DNA of 64,000 nt from JACKCP01 sp034007295 (GTDB lineage: Bacteria > Desulfobacterota > Desulfobacteria > Desulfobacterales > JACKCP01): positions 1-64,000 of the forward strand of contig JAVERC010000012.1 of NCBI GenBank assembly GCA_034007295.1, given 5' to 3'. The notes beneath the pieces are model-generated. The model was given only the letters and a program-made list of their open reading frames with translations, made no database searches and had not been told where the DNA came from. The position numbers were made by a program, and so were the translations under genes. Positions within the stretch are counted from its first letter, which is position 1. Each line of letters begins with the position of its first letter. Below are positions 19,497 through 28,922 of the stretch, piece by piece.

Positions 19497-19541
19497 AAGG
19501 TCTTTTTATGAATCTATTAGCAAAACATTAAAAGGCCTTTT
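19497..19541 (+). terminator. Candidate terminator/attenuator after hcp
   Basis: AAGGTCTTTT (19497-19506) can pair with AAAAGGCCTT (19530-19539) with one G-U, closing a 23-base loop and running into TTTT. It lies 20 bases after hcp. Partial termination here would raise Hcp relative to the downstream baseplate genes. Confidence 0.4.
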
Positions 19542-19589
19542 CAATTAATATTTTATTTTTTTAGGTTGTGGACAAATAAGGATAAGTTT

Positions 19590-20006
19590 ATGTCTGGCAT
19601 TACTTTGCTTGAAAAGCTTGATGAGTATGAAAAAAACCCTCAAAAAAGGGGAGCATGGGACAGCTTAAAAATTAAAGAATCTGTTTTGAATTCACTTTCA
19701 AAAATTCTTAATTCAAGACAAGGGGGCTCGCTTTCAGCACCTGATTTTGGGATGCCTGATTTTACAAATATCCCTGGTTTTATAGACCTTGAAACTTATA
19801 CTGATTTTGAACAAAGCATAAAAAAAGTAATAGAAAAATATGAACCAAGAATTAAAAATTTAAATGTCGAATACATTAAAGCTGAAAAACGTTTTTTTCT
19901 CTTAAAATTTAAACTTGAGGGAAATATTGTTCTGCCTGATTTTGTAATACCACTTTCAATTCAGACTGTTATTGAACCTGAAGGTAAAATAATTATAAAA
20001 AATTAA
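19590..20006 (+). CDS. tssE: T6SS baseplate wedge protein TssE (gp25-like)
   Basis: A 138-residue gp25-like protein. It opens MSGITLLEKLDEYEK, then LNSRQGGSLSAPDFGMPDF, the conserved TssE region, and a C-terminal beta segment. It initiates sheath assembly at the baseplate. A TTG-initiated longer frame begins at 19566, but the ATG at 19590 has AAGGATAAG upstream and gives the normal N-terminus. It is followed by tssF after 25 bases. Confidence 0.93.
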   Translation: MSGITLLEKLDEYEKNPQKRGAWDSLKIKESVLNSLSKILNSRQGGSLSAPDFGMPDFTNIPGFIDLETYTDFEQSIKKVIEKYEPRIKNLNVEYIKAEKRFFLLKFKLEGNIVLPDFVIPLSIQTVIEPEGKIIIKN

Positions 20007-20031
20007 TTTTTATATTGGATTGCAAATATAA

Positions 20032-21753
20032 ATGTTTAGAAAATATTATGCACAAGAACTTAAAAATATTAGAGAGCTGGCAAGTGAGTTTTCAAATGCA
20101 CATCCTTCAATTGCTCCCATGCTTGAAGGCAGATCTCAAGATCCGGATGTGGAAAGACTTCTTGAGGGAATGGCTTTTATTTCAGGCTTGTTAAGGGAAA
20201 AAATTGACGATGAATTTCCTGAAATAACTCAAGGACTTTTAGAGCTTACTTATCCTCAGTATCTAAGACCTATTCCTTCATGTACGCTTTTTTCCTTTGT
20301 GCCTAAAGTAAATCTCATGGAAAAAATAAAAATAAAAAAAGGTTCAAAAATTGAGTCTGTACAAATAAATGAAACACCCTGCATTTTTTCTATTACATCT
20401 GAAATAGAAGTTTTTCCGGGATATATTGAAAGCGTTAAATTTGAGTTTATTCCTGGCAAAACTCATAATATAAAAATCAAAATAAAACTAAACAATATAA
20501 ATCTCTCACAACTAAATTTTGATAAAATCAGATTTTTTTTGAATGGATCATACGATGATGCCTCAAATCTTTTGTATCTTATTTTAAAAAATGTGCAAAC
20601 TTTTGAAATAAAATCTTTTTCAGGCGAAAAACAAATATTAGGCAATGAAAATTTGGTTCATTCAGGTTTTGATGAAAATGAAAGCCTTATACCTTATCCT
20701 GCACATGCATTTCAGGGATACAGAATCCTTCAGGAATATTTTATTTTGCCTGAAAAATTTTTATTTATTGATGTTACAGGCTTGAATCAATGGACAAAAA
20801 GGGGAAATGACGACTCATTTGAAATAAAATTTAATTTTCCTGTTTGTCAGATACCTTTCCCTGAAATAACAAACAACTCATTTGCTCTTTTTACTGCTCC
20901 AGGAATAAATATTTTTGATCATGACGCATCCCCAATAATACTTGACCACAGACAAAGTGAATATAAAATCAATCCCTCTGGCAATAAAAATAAAGCATAT
21001 GAAATTTATTCAGTAGAAAAAGTAACTGGCTTTATTCAAGGCTCTGTTTCAAGAAAAAAATATGTTCTTGCAGCAAGATACACAGACGAAAAAACAGGAA
21101 GCTACACAATAAAAAAAAAGATATCCCCTGTAACAGATGAATTAGAAGTTTTTTTTTCACCAGGATACTTTGATCAAGCAAAAGTACCTGAAAAGGAAAC
21201 TCTTTCAATCAAGCTTCTCTGTTCTAATGGACAGCTTCCCACAATGCTTCAAACCGGAGATATTTCAAAGGAAACATACACTTCGCCTGAACTTTGCACA
21301 TTCAGAAACATTTTACCTCCGACTCACCCTTTAAGGCCTCCGGTAAAGGATAATCTATGGCAGTATATTTCCCATATGAGCATTAATCTGTTTTCAATTT
21401 TAAATAAAAAAAATCTAAAGGAACTTTTGAAGCTCTATATTTTACCAGAAGGAACAAGCAGCAAAAATGTGGAAAAAATAAATAAAAAAATTGATGGGAT
21501 TTTAAGCGTAAAATCTGAAAAAATAAAAATTCTTTATAGAGGAACAATTGTACGAGGTATTAGAATTTTTATTTTAATGAATTCCACAAGTTTTGCCTCA
21601 AAAGGTGATCTTTATATTTTTGGTGCAGTTTTGAATAATTTTTTTGCAACATATTGTGCAATCAACACTTTTACCGAGCTTGTCGTCAATGATGAAATTA
21701 CAGGAGAAGAATTCAAGTGGAAGCCAAATACCGGCAAAAAACATCTGATTTAA
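20032..21753 (+). CDS. tssF: T6SS baseplate protein TssF
   Basis: A 573-residue TssF (VasA/ImpG). MFRKYYAQELKNIRELASEFSNAHPSIAP-type opening and the early DPDVERLLEGMAFISGLLREKIDDEFPE block are diagnostic. A late TELVVNDEITGEEF segment closes the protein. It is part of the TssFG wedge that docks on TssK. Its 3' end overlaps tssG by 37 bases, so the pair is translationally coupled, in keeping with their 2:1 complex. Confidence 0.95.
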   Translation: MFRKYYAQELKNIRELASEFSNAHPSIAPMLEGRSQDPDVERLLEGMAFISGLLREKIDDEFPEITQGLLELTYPQYLRPIPSCTLFSFVPKVNLMEKIKIKKGSKIESVQINETPCIFSITSEIEVFPGYIESVKFEFIPGKTHNIKIKIKLNNINLSQLNFDKIRFFLNGSYDDASNLLYLILKNVQTFEIKSFSGEKQILGNENLVHSGFDENESLIPYPAHAFQGYRILQEYFILPEKFLFIDVTGLNQWTKRGNDDSFEIKFNFPVCQIPFPEITNNSFALFTAPGINIFDHDASPIILDHRQSEYKINPSGNKNKAYEIYSVEKVTGFIQGSVSRKKYVLAARYTDEKTGSYTIKKKISPVTDELEVFFSPGYFDQAKVPEKETLSIKLLCSNGQLPTMLQTGDISKETYTSPELCTFRNILPPTHPLRPPVKDNLWQYISHMSINLFSILNKKNLKELLKLYILPEGTSSKNVEKINKKIDGILSVKSEKIKILYRGTIVRGIRIFILMNSTSFASKGDLYIFGAVLNNFFATYCAINTFTELVVNDEITGEEFKWKPNTGKKHLI

Positions 21754-22721
21754 AAGATGAACTTAATAATAATCCTTCGGCTTTTTCATTTATACAGGCT
21801 ATAAGGCTTTTGAGATTTTTTCATAAAAAAAAGCCCCCTCTTCCTGAATTTATAAAAAAATATTTAAGAATTACTCCAGCTCTTTCCCTAGGCTTTCCAG
21901 GATGCGATATCAAAAATTTAGAAATTGATGAAAATAAAGATATTTTTAAAATAACTGCAACCTTTCTTGGATTATACGGGTCTTCTTCCCCCTTGCCGGT
22001 TTTTTATACTGAAGATCTTATTGATGAAACAAATGAAGGAAGATCAGTTAAAAAAGATTTTATTGATATATTTAACGTAGTTTTTTTTGAGCTTTTTTAT
22101 AATTGTGTTTCCAAATACAGACTCAATCTAAAATTTTGCGATGAAAATAATACATTATATAAAAATTTTTTATATTCACTTCTTGGACTTGGAACCTTAG
22201 AAACAAGAAACAGCTTTGACTTAAAAGATGAAATGCTTAAATATCTTGGAATTTTTCTCCATTACCCAAGATCTTCATCAGGGCTTAAAACAATAATTAA
22301 AGATTTTTTTAATCTAAATGAAGTTGAGATAACAGAGTTTACAAAAAATATTGTAAATATTCCAGAAGATCAGCAAACTATTCTTGGAATAAAAAATTCA
22401 GCCATTGGACAAAATTGCCATCTTGGAAATAAAATTACTGATTATTCAGGAAGAATTACCATAGAAATTAAAGACATTAGTGAAGAGGACTTCCACAGAT
22501 TTATTCCATCAGGAGATAAATATATCAAACTTAAAAAAATTATCAGTTTTTATCTTGATCAGCCCCTTGATGTAAAAATTGTGCTTGCACCACTTTGCCA
22601 AGAAATTAAACCGGCCTGCCCTGGAAGCAGCACATGGAGCGAGCTTGGGTACAATACATGGATTTTTTCAAAAAATATTAAAATTGACAATAAAACCGCA
22701 GATTTTATTTGTGAAATATAA
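21717..22721 (+). CDS. tssG: T6SS baseplate protein TssG
   Basis: A 334-residue TssG (VasB/ImpH). The family's N-terminal FIQAIRLLRFF and the central FLGLYGSSSPLPVFYTEDL are present, as is a C-terminal LGYNTW. The start is GTG at 21717 inside tssF, supported by GGAG eleven bases upstream; no in-frame ATG lies near. It acts with TssF in the baseplate wedge. The next gene begins 15 bases later. Confidence 0.94.
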   Translation: MEAKYRQKTSDLKDELNNNPSAFSFIQAIRLLRFFHKKKPPLPEFIKKYLRITPALSLGFPGCDIKNLEIDENKDIFKITATFLGLYGSSSPLPVFYTEDLIDETNEGRSVKKDFIDIFNVVFFELFYNCVSKYRLNLKFCDENNTLYKNFLYSLLGLGTLETRNSFDLKDEMLKYLGIFLHYPRSSSGLKTIIKDFFNLNEVEITEFTKNIVNIPEDQQTILGIKNSAIGQNCHLGNKITDYSGRITIEIKDISEEDFHRFIPSGDKYIKLKKIISFYLDQPLDVKIVLAPLCQEIKPACPGSSTWSELGYNTWIFSKNIKIDNKTADFICEI

Positions 22722-22736
22722 AATGGAGCAATAAAA

Positions 22737-25358
22737 ATGACCCATGACATAAAAGCACTTTTATCTAAGTTAAGCTCAAAATCTACTGATTATCTTCACA
22801 ATGCAGCAGGTCTTTGCGTTTCAAGAACAAATTATGAAATAGGATTTGAGCATTTTTTAGTCAAAGCTCTTGAAGACAGCTCAGGTGAAATTATAAAAAT
22901 TCTAAATGAATTCAATATTGAAACTTCAGAACTAAGAACAAGACTTAATCATACACTAGAAGATTTTAAAACAGGAAATACAGGAAATCCTGTTTTTTCT
23001 CCTTTTTTGATTGAACTTTTTGAAAATTCATGGATGCATGCATCAATAGATTTTTCTTTAAATAAAATAACTTCTGGAATAGTTTTATACAGTTTTATTC
23101 AAAAACCCTCATTTTTTGGAGCAGGTCTTTATATAGATAATTTAAAAAAAATAAATTCTAAGACTTTAAAAGATAATTTTTTCAAAATTCTTTCAGATTC
23201 AACTGAATCAGAAATTTTTCAACTGCAAAGCCAAAAAAAATCCAGTCCACCCTCAAACAATGATTTTATCAGCCAATATTGCCAGGATTTTACAAAAAAA
23301 GCCTATGAAGGCAAAATTGATCCAGTGTTTGGGCGTGAAGATGAAATTCAGCAGATAATTGATGTTTTAGCAAGAAGAAGAAAAAATAATCCAATTCTTG
23401 TAGGAGAACCAGGTGTTGGTAAAACCGCTGTAATTGAAGGACTTGCACTTAGAATAATCGAAAATGACATTCCTGAAATGCTTTCAAAAGTAATGCTTCT
23501 TGGTCTTGATATGGGTGCACTTGAAGCAGGTGCCGGCGTAAAGGGAGAATTTGAAAACAGATTAAAAGGCGTACTTGATGAAATTAAAGCTTCTGAAAAA
23601 CCAATAATTCTTTTTATTGATGAGGCACATACTCTTATTGGTGCAGGTGGTTCTGCCGGAACATCAGATGCAGCAAACCTTTTGAAGCCGGCCCTTGCAA
23701 GAGGAGAAATAAAAACCTGTGCTGCAACTACATGGAGTGAATACAAAAAATATTTTGAAAAAGATCCTGCTCTTGAAAGAAGATTCCAAATGATAAAACT
23801 TTCAGAACCTAATGTTGAAAAAACAGCTCTGATTTTACGAGGGCTTAAACCTTCATATGAAAAAGTCCACAATGTAATTATAAGAGATGATGCAATTATC
23901 TGTGCAGCAGAATTTGCAGACAGATACATTACCTCAAGATTTCTTCCGGATAAGGCTATTGATCTTCTTGATACAGGATGTGCAAGGGTAAAAATAAATT
24001 TAAGTTCAAGGCCTCACATTCTTACAATACTTGAAAAGGAAATTCAGGCACTTGAAAGGGAAAAATCAGGCATGAAAAGGGACATGGATAATGGCCTGGA
24101 TATTGACCAAAAAAGAGCTTTGGAAATTGATTTGACAATTGAATCCAAAAAATCTGAATTTGATGAAATAAATGCAAGATATCTGAATGAAAAAGAACTT
24201 GCCAATCAGGTTGTTGAATCAAGAAATAAATTTCTTGCATCTAAAAATCCAAATGAAAAAGACCAGACAAGACAGCATATGAAAGATAAAATCAGCCAGC
24301 TTAAAAATTTTCAAGGTGAAAATCCCATGGTTAATATTGAAGTTGATCCTGATGTTATATCAAAGGTTGTTTCAGACTGGACAGGAATTCCACTTGGAAA
24401 ACTTCAAAGAGATCAGGCTTCTACAGTTCTTAATATGGAAAAGCATTTGAGTGAAAGGGTAAAAGGCCAGGACCAGGGGCTTTCAATTATTTCAAAGGTT
24501 ATAAAAGCCTCAAAAGCCGGTATTAAAGACCCTGCTCAGCCAATGGGCATTTTTCTTTTAGCCGGCCCAAGCGGTGTTGGAAAAACTGAAACAGGATTAT
24601 CAATTGCAGATCTTTTGTTTGGGGGCGAAACCAACACAATTACAATTAATATGAGTGAATTTCAGGAAAGACATACAACAAGCAGACTAATAGGATCGCC
24701 TCCTGGTTATGTAGGATATGGCGAAGGAGGTCTTTTAACTGAAGCTGTAAGGCAAAATCCATATTGTGTTGTTCTTCTTGATGAAGTTGAAAAGGCACAT
24801 CCTGATGTAATGAATCTTTTTTACCAGGTATTTGACAAGGGAGTTCTTACAGATGGTGAGGGAAAGGAAATAAGCTTTTCCAATACAGTGATTATCCTGA
24901 CTTCAAACCTTGGAACAGATATAATAGCTGAAATGACATCTGAAGAAGATGAAATTGATATAGAATCAGTAACAAATGCTGTAAGGCCTCTTTTATCAAA
25001 ACATTTTAAACCAGCTCTTCTTGCAAGAATGACAATTGTCCCATACTTTACTCTGAATAAAGAAGCTCTAAAAAATATTGTTGAGCTTAAACTTAATAAA
25101 CTAAAAACAAATCTTTTAAAAAATACAAAAATGGTTCTTGAATATGATGAAACTGTAAAAGAACTTATTACAGCAAGGTGCAGCGAAGTTGAAACAGGTG
25201 CAAGAAATATAGATTATATTTTACAGAGCAAAGTAATGCCGGAAATTTCCCAGACTGTTTTAAAAGCTCTTGGAGAAAAAGGGATGCCTGAAAAAGTAAT
25301 TATTAAAACAGATGATCAAAATAATTTCCAAATAGAATTTCTAGGTATTCAAAAATAA
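22737..25358 (+). CDS. clpV: T6SS AAA+ ATPase ClpV (TssH)
   Basis: An 873-residue ClpV. An N-terminal Clp_N domain (about 10-150) precedes AAA1 with Walker A GEPGVGKT (about 222-229) and Walker B ILFIDEAH. A short middle coiled-coil region (about 425-510) follows, then AAA2 with GPSGVGKTET (about 613-622), Walker B VVLLDEVEKAHPDV, and a C-terminal D2-small domain. It unfolds the contracted sheath for recycling. TGGAG precedes the ATG. All catalytic motifs appear intact. Confidence 0.95.
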   Translation: MTHDIKALLSKLSSKSTDYLHNAAGLCVSRTNYEIGFEHFLVKALEDSSGEIIKILNEFNIETSELRTRLNHTLEDFKTGNTGNPVFSPFLIELFENSWMHASIDFSLNKITSGIVLYSFIQKPSFFGAGLYIDNLKKINSKTLKDNFFKILSDSTESEIFQLQSQKKSSPPSNNDFISQYCQDFTKKAYEGKIDPVFGREDEIQQIIDVLARRRKNNPILVGEPGVGKTAVIEGLALRIIENDIPEMLSKVMLLGLDMGALEAGAGVKGEFENRLKGVLDEIKASEKPIILFIDEAHTLIGAGGSAGTSDAANLLKPALARGEIKTCAATTWSEYKKYFEKDPALERRFQMIKLSEPNVEKTALILRGLKPSYEKVHNVIIRDDAIICAAEFADRYITSRFLPDKAIDLLDTGCARVKINLSSRPHILTILEKEIQALEREKSGMKRDMDNGLDIDQKRALEIDLTIESKKSEFDEINARYLNEKELANQVVESRNKFLASKNPNEKDQTRQHMKDKISQLKNFQGENPMVNIEVDPDVISKVVSDWTGIPLGKLQRDQASTVLNMEKHLSERVKGQDQGLSIISKVIKASKAGIKDPAQPMGIFLLAGPSGVGKTETGLSIADLLFGGETNTITINMSEFQERHTTSRLIGSPPGYVGYGEGGLLTEAVRQNPYCVVLLDEVEKAHPDVMNLFYQVFDKGVLTDGEGKEISFSNTVIILTSNLGTDIIAEMTSEEDEIDIESVTNAVRPLLSKHFKPALLARMTIVPYFTLNKEALKNIVELKLNKLKTNLLKNTKMVLEYDETVKELITARCSEVETGARNIDYILQSKVMPEISQTVLKALGEKGMPEKVIIKTDDQNNFQIEFLGIQK

Positions 25359-25374
25359 AAATTCAGGAGAAAAA

Positions 25375-26151
25375 ATGTCTAGGCAGCCATATGTTTTAAT
25401 GCTTTCTAATGATGCTCAAAAAACTGCATTAATTAAATCACAGCTTGATGCAAACGGATTAAATTTCAAAGGCAGTTTATTTAAAGATGATCTTGAAAAA
25501 AACGCATGGAATTTTTCACTTGATGAAATAAAAAATCCAGAAACAGGAGTTTTAATTATCTGCGGATCAAAAACTGATTTTTTTAAAAAATCAATTTTAA
25601 AAGGTCTTTCATTGCTAATTCTTTCCGTACAATATCTGAAAGGTGAAAAATTCCCAATAATTGTTGTTTCTGACTTTGAAACAGAAAAACAAAATCTTCC
25701 TTTTGCCTTGAAAAATGTTTTTTTTGTTTCCATCACCAGTCCCTTGATCGGGGCAAAAGCTGCTGCAAAGGCAAATATTTCTGTAAAAAAAGGCGAAAGA
25801 AATTTCAGACTCAATATTTTAACATTTCAAAATAATTACATATGGATTGAAGCCGGCCCCTTAATAAAAAAGTGGAACGGAATTATAACTGGAGTATTAA
25901 AACCCTCAAAAATAGATGCTTTAGGCATTGGTGAAAAAGATAAAATACCTGAAAAATCAGTACTTGAATATCCACTTAGAGGAATTGAACTGGAAATTAA
26001 TAAAAGAGAATTTTATGCCTGGGCAGCAAAAAATCAAATATCTGACAATGAATCTGCATTTTTCAGAATAGACAAAAATTCAGACTCATTTATTTTTGGA
26101 TCTTTCAATGATGGTAAAGATATAGAAGTCTGTATTGTTGATCTTGTTTAG
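25375..26151 (+). CDS. Uncharacterised T6SS-associated protein
   Basis: A 258-residue protein that I do not recognise. Residues 1-120 look like an alternating beta/alpha fold (PYVLMLSND, GVLIICGSK, FPIIVVSDFE), reminiscent of receiver-like or Rossmann-like folds but without a clear phospho-acceptor pattern. The rest is beta-rich. It is embedded between clpV (16 bases) and vgrG (36 bases), with AGGAG before the ATG, so it very probably serves the T6SS, perhaps in VgrG assembly or regulation. Function unknown. Confidence 0.75.
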   Translation: MSRQPYVLMLSNDAQKTALIKSQLDANGLNFKGSLFKDDLEKNAWNFSLDEIKNPETGVLIICGSKTDFFKKSILKGLSLLILSVQYLKGEKFPIIVVSDFETEKQNLPFALKNVFFVSITSPLIGAKAAAKANISVKKGERNFRLNILTFQNNYIWIEAGPLIKKWNGIITGVLKPSKIDALGIGEKDKIPEKSVLEYPLRGIELEINKREFYAWAAKNQISDNESAFFRIDKNSDSFIFGSFNDGKDIEVCIVDLV

Positions 26152-26187
26152 CAGACTTAACAAAAAATTTTAATCAGGAATCAAACT

Positions 26188-28908
26188 ATGGCAGATCAGG
26201 AAAGAAAATTTTCATTTGTATCTCTTGGAATGCCAGGAGATACTTTTCAGGTAGTCAGATTTAAGGGTTCTGAAGGGCTTTCAACAGTATATAGTTTTGA
26301 AATTGAACTTATTTCAACCTACCATGATCTCAGTCTTAATGAAGTAATAAGAAATCCTGCAAGATTTACAATTTTAAGAAAAGAAGGAAATATACCATTT
26401 AATGGTATTCTTATAGAATTTGAACAGCTTCACCAGGCAGATAAATATTCATTTTACAAAGCTGTACTTGTTCCAAAGCTCTGGTGGCTTTCTCAAACAA
26501 TGCACAACCAGGTCTTTTTAAATAAATCTGTACCTGAAATTCTTGAATCCCTTTTAAAAGATGGCGGACTAAATGAAAATGATTTTGAAACAAAACTTCA
26601 AAATGATTATCCCAAAAGGGAATATGTCTGCCAGTACAAGGAAACCCACCTTAATTTTTTTGAAAGGTGGATGGAAAGAGAAGGAATTTATTATTTTTTT
26701 GAACAAACCTCAAGAGGAGAAAAAATAATAATAACAGATACTGTTTTATCCCACTCATATATGAATGAAGGGAAAATTATGTATTACTCTCCCCCTTCAG
26801 GACTTGATTCAATTTCAAGAGAAGAAGTAGTAAAAAATTTTTCATGCCGGCAAAAACTTCTTCCTGCTTCATTAAGGCTTAAAGACTATAATTATAAAAA
26901 ACCCTCAATAACCATGGAAGCACTTGCCCAGGTCTGTGAAGAAGGAAGAGGTGAAGTATATCTTTACGGAGAAAATTTTGAAACTCCAGACCAAGGTTTT
27001 TCACTTGCAAAAATAAGAGCACAAGAACTTCAATGCAGGCAAAGAACATATCATGGAGAAAGTACAATACCCTTTATGAGGCCTGGATATATATTTGAAC
27101 TGAAAAATCATTACAGAAATGAATTTAATAACAAATACTTGAATATACAAATTTTTCATGAAGGCAACCAATCATCATTCTTACTGGCAGGCCTTTCTAA
27201 AGATCAGCTTTCTGAAAGGGAAAAAAGCCAGTATTATATAAATAATTTCACAGCCATTGAATCAGATATTCAGTTCAGGCCTGAAAGAAAAACTCCAAAA
27301 CCAAAATTTTACGGAACCATAAATGCAAGAATTGATGCATCCGGATCAGGAGAATACGCAGAACTTGATGAAATGGGAAGATACAAAGTAGTTCTTCCAT
27401 TTGATATGAGCGGAAGATATGGAGGAAAAGCATCAACCTGGCTTAGAATGATGCAGCCATATGCAGGAAGAAATCAAGGGATGCACTTTCCTCTTCACAA
27501 AGGAACAGAAGTACTTTTAACATTTATTGACGGAGATACAGACAGGCCAATAATAGCAGGTGCTGTTCCAAACCCTGAAACATCAAGCCCTGTAACAAGT
27601 GAAAATCAGACAAAATCAATTATAAAAACCGGAAGAAACATACCTGACAGCACTGTTGGAGCAGCCTCATGGCAGACAGGAATATTTAATTATCTTTCAG
27701 ACAACTTTATTGAAATTGACGATAAAAAAGATGAAGAAAAAATAAGAATTCATTCACCAAAAGATATATGGATAGAATCAGAAAGATATGCTGATTATGA
27801 TACTGGAGGCCCTAAAACTGAAACAGATGTTCCAAAAGACATAAAATACTTATGGAAAAAATTCTACTCAGAATCTCCGGATTTTAATCCCACCGGAATG
27901 AAACTCTATAATTACGGCAGCGAATCTGCAATTGCCTCAGAGACAGATATAGAATCATTTAAAAAACTGGCTGAAAAAGGAAAAGTTGAATTAAGTAAAG
28001 GCGATACATTTGCAATCCAGGAAGGCAATATTTATGATTTTCGAGGCTATTGGGAATATAACCTTGGAAGCAGTTATGAAGAAACCCATATGTCTCAGAA
28101 AGCAGAACTTAACAGCAAGAACCTTCCAAATGACATGGCAAATACCGGAGGCCCTTATTATTCAAGTATTAAGCACCTTGATGCAAGTTCACAAAGAAAT
28201 GTATGGGTTAGCAAAACAATAAAAGGATCTTCCTATGACTATTTTACTGAAGTTCATTCACTTGAAGTCAAAGATGACTGCATTTCCCATGATTACAGAT
28301 ACGGTGGAAGAGTAGAAGAATACAAATATACTGCTGACGAAATTCTTACATATGAAATGCAAAATGAAGCAGGAGAAACCTGGGAAAAAAAATATACAAG
28401 ATTAGAAGGCACAAAAATATTGGAAACCTGGTCACTTGATGCAGAGTCTTCTGAAAAAAAATATGACAGAAATACCGGTGATTTGATTTCATTTAAAACT
28501 TCATCAAATCAAGGCGGAGGCCTTGCAGAATTTGATTTTTCATTTTGTGCAAAGGCAGCAGCAACAATTAAATTGGGCTTTTCTGCATGTTTTTCACTCA
28601 CATTAAATGCAGACCTAAACATTCAGACAGGTGCAGGAATCGGGCTTAACCTTGATTTAAGGCTTGGCGGTACATTTGCTTTAAAACCAAGCGGAGGACT
28701 TAAATTTGACGGAGTAGGATTTACCGCACGAAAAAGAGCTTTGCTCGATGCACAAAAGGCAGCTCTTGAGGCAAGGCAGGCTGAAGCAAGAATAAGCCAA
28801 ATGCTTGTTGATATAAGAAACAACAATGCTGAAATAAAAAAATGTATGGCTTCGGTTAAAAAAACAGAAGTACATATTCATAGTTCACTCACAGTAGTAT
28901 TTTTTTAA
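26188..28908 (+). CDS. vgrG: T6SS spike protein VgrG (TssI) with long C-terminal extension
   Basis: A 906-residue VgrG. Residues about 1-360 are the gp27-like Vgr part, with YVCQYKETHLNFFERWMEREGIYYFFE. The gp5-like OB segment (about 385-475) carries DEMGRYKVVLPFD and MHFPLHKGTEVLLTFIDGDTDRP-type strands. After about residue 500 the protein departs from the minimal VgrG. A spike-like repeat region is followed by a glycine-rich hydrophobic stretch (about 790-860) and a helical Ala/Glu/Lys tail. The extension could be an effector or a cargo-binding adaptor; I recognise no catalytic motif. The spike sits at the Hcp tube tip. It is followed by the DUF2169 gene after 14 bases. Confidence 0.94.
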   Translation: MADQERKFSFVSLGMPGDTFQVVRFKGSEGLSTVYSFEIELISTYHDLSLNEVIRNPARFTILRKEGNIPFNGILIEFEQLHQADKYSFYKAVLVPKLWWLSQTMHNQVFLNKSVPEILESLLKDGGLNENDFETKLQNDYPKREYVCQYKETHLNFFERWMEREGIYYFFEQTSRGEKIIITDTVLSHSYMNEGKIMYYSPPSGLDSISREEVVKNFSCRQKLLPASLRLKDYNYKKPSITMEALAQVCEEGRGEVYLYGENFETPDQGFSLAKIRAQELQCRQRTYHGESTIPFMRPGYIFELKNHYRNEFNNKYLNIQIFHEGNQSSFLLAGLSKDQLSEREKSQYYINNFTAIESDIQFRPERKTPKPKFYGTINARIDASGSGEYAELDEMGRYKVVLPFDMSGRYGGKASTWLRMMQPYAGRNQGMHFPLHKGTEVLLTFIDGDTDRPIIAGAVPNPETSSPVTSENQTKSIIKTGRNIPDSTVGAASWQTGIFNYLSDNFIEIDDKKDEEKIRIHSPKDIWIESERYADYDTGGPKTETDVPKDIKYLWKKFYSESPDFNPTGMKLYNYGSESAIASETDIESFKKLAEKGKVELSKGDTFAIQEGNIYDFRGYWEYNLGSSYEETHMSQKAELNSKNLPNDMANTGGPYYSSIKHLDASSQRNVWVSKTIKGSSYDYFTEVHSLEVKDDCISHDYRYGGRVEEYKYTADEILTYEMQNEAGETWEKKYTRLEGTKILETWSLDAESSEKKYDRNTGDLISFKTSSNQGGGLAEFDFSFCAKAAATIKLGFSACFSLTLNADLNIQTGAGIGLNLDLRLGGTFALKPSGGLKFDGVGFTARKRALLDAQKAALEARQAEARISQMLVDIRNNNAEIKKCMASVKKTEVHIHSSLTVVFF

Positions 28909-28922
28909 TTTCAGGATTTGAA

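Noticed and set aside
19530..19541. AAAAGGCCTTTT as a stand-alone hairpin
   Set aside because: A perfect palindrome without a loop cannot form a stable hairpin by itself. Pairing with the upstream AAGGTCTTTT is the better model.
23348..23929. Antisense open frame of 193 codons inside clpV
   Set aside because: It lies wholly inside the conserved AAA1 coding region. No start context and no recognisable protein features.
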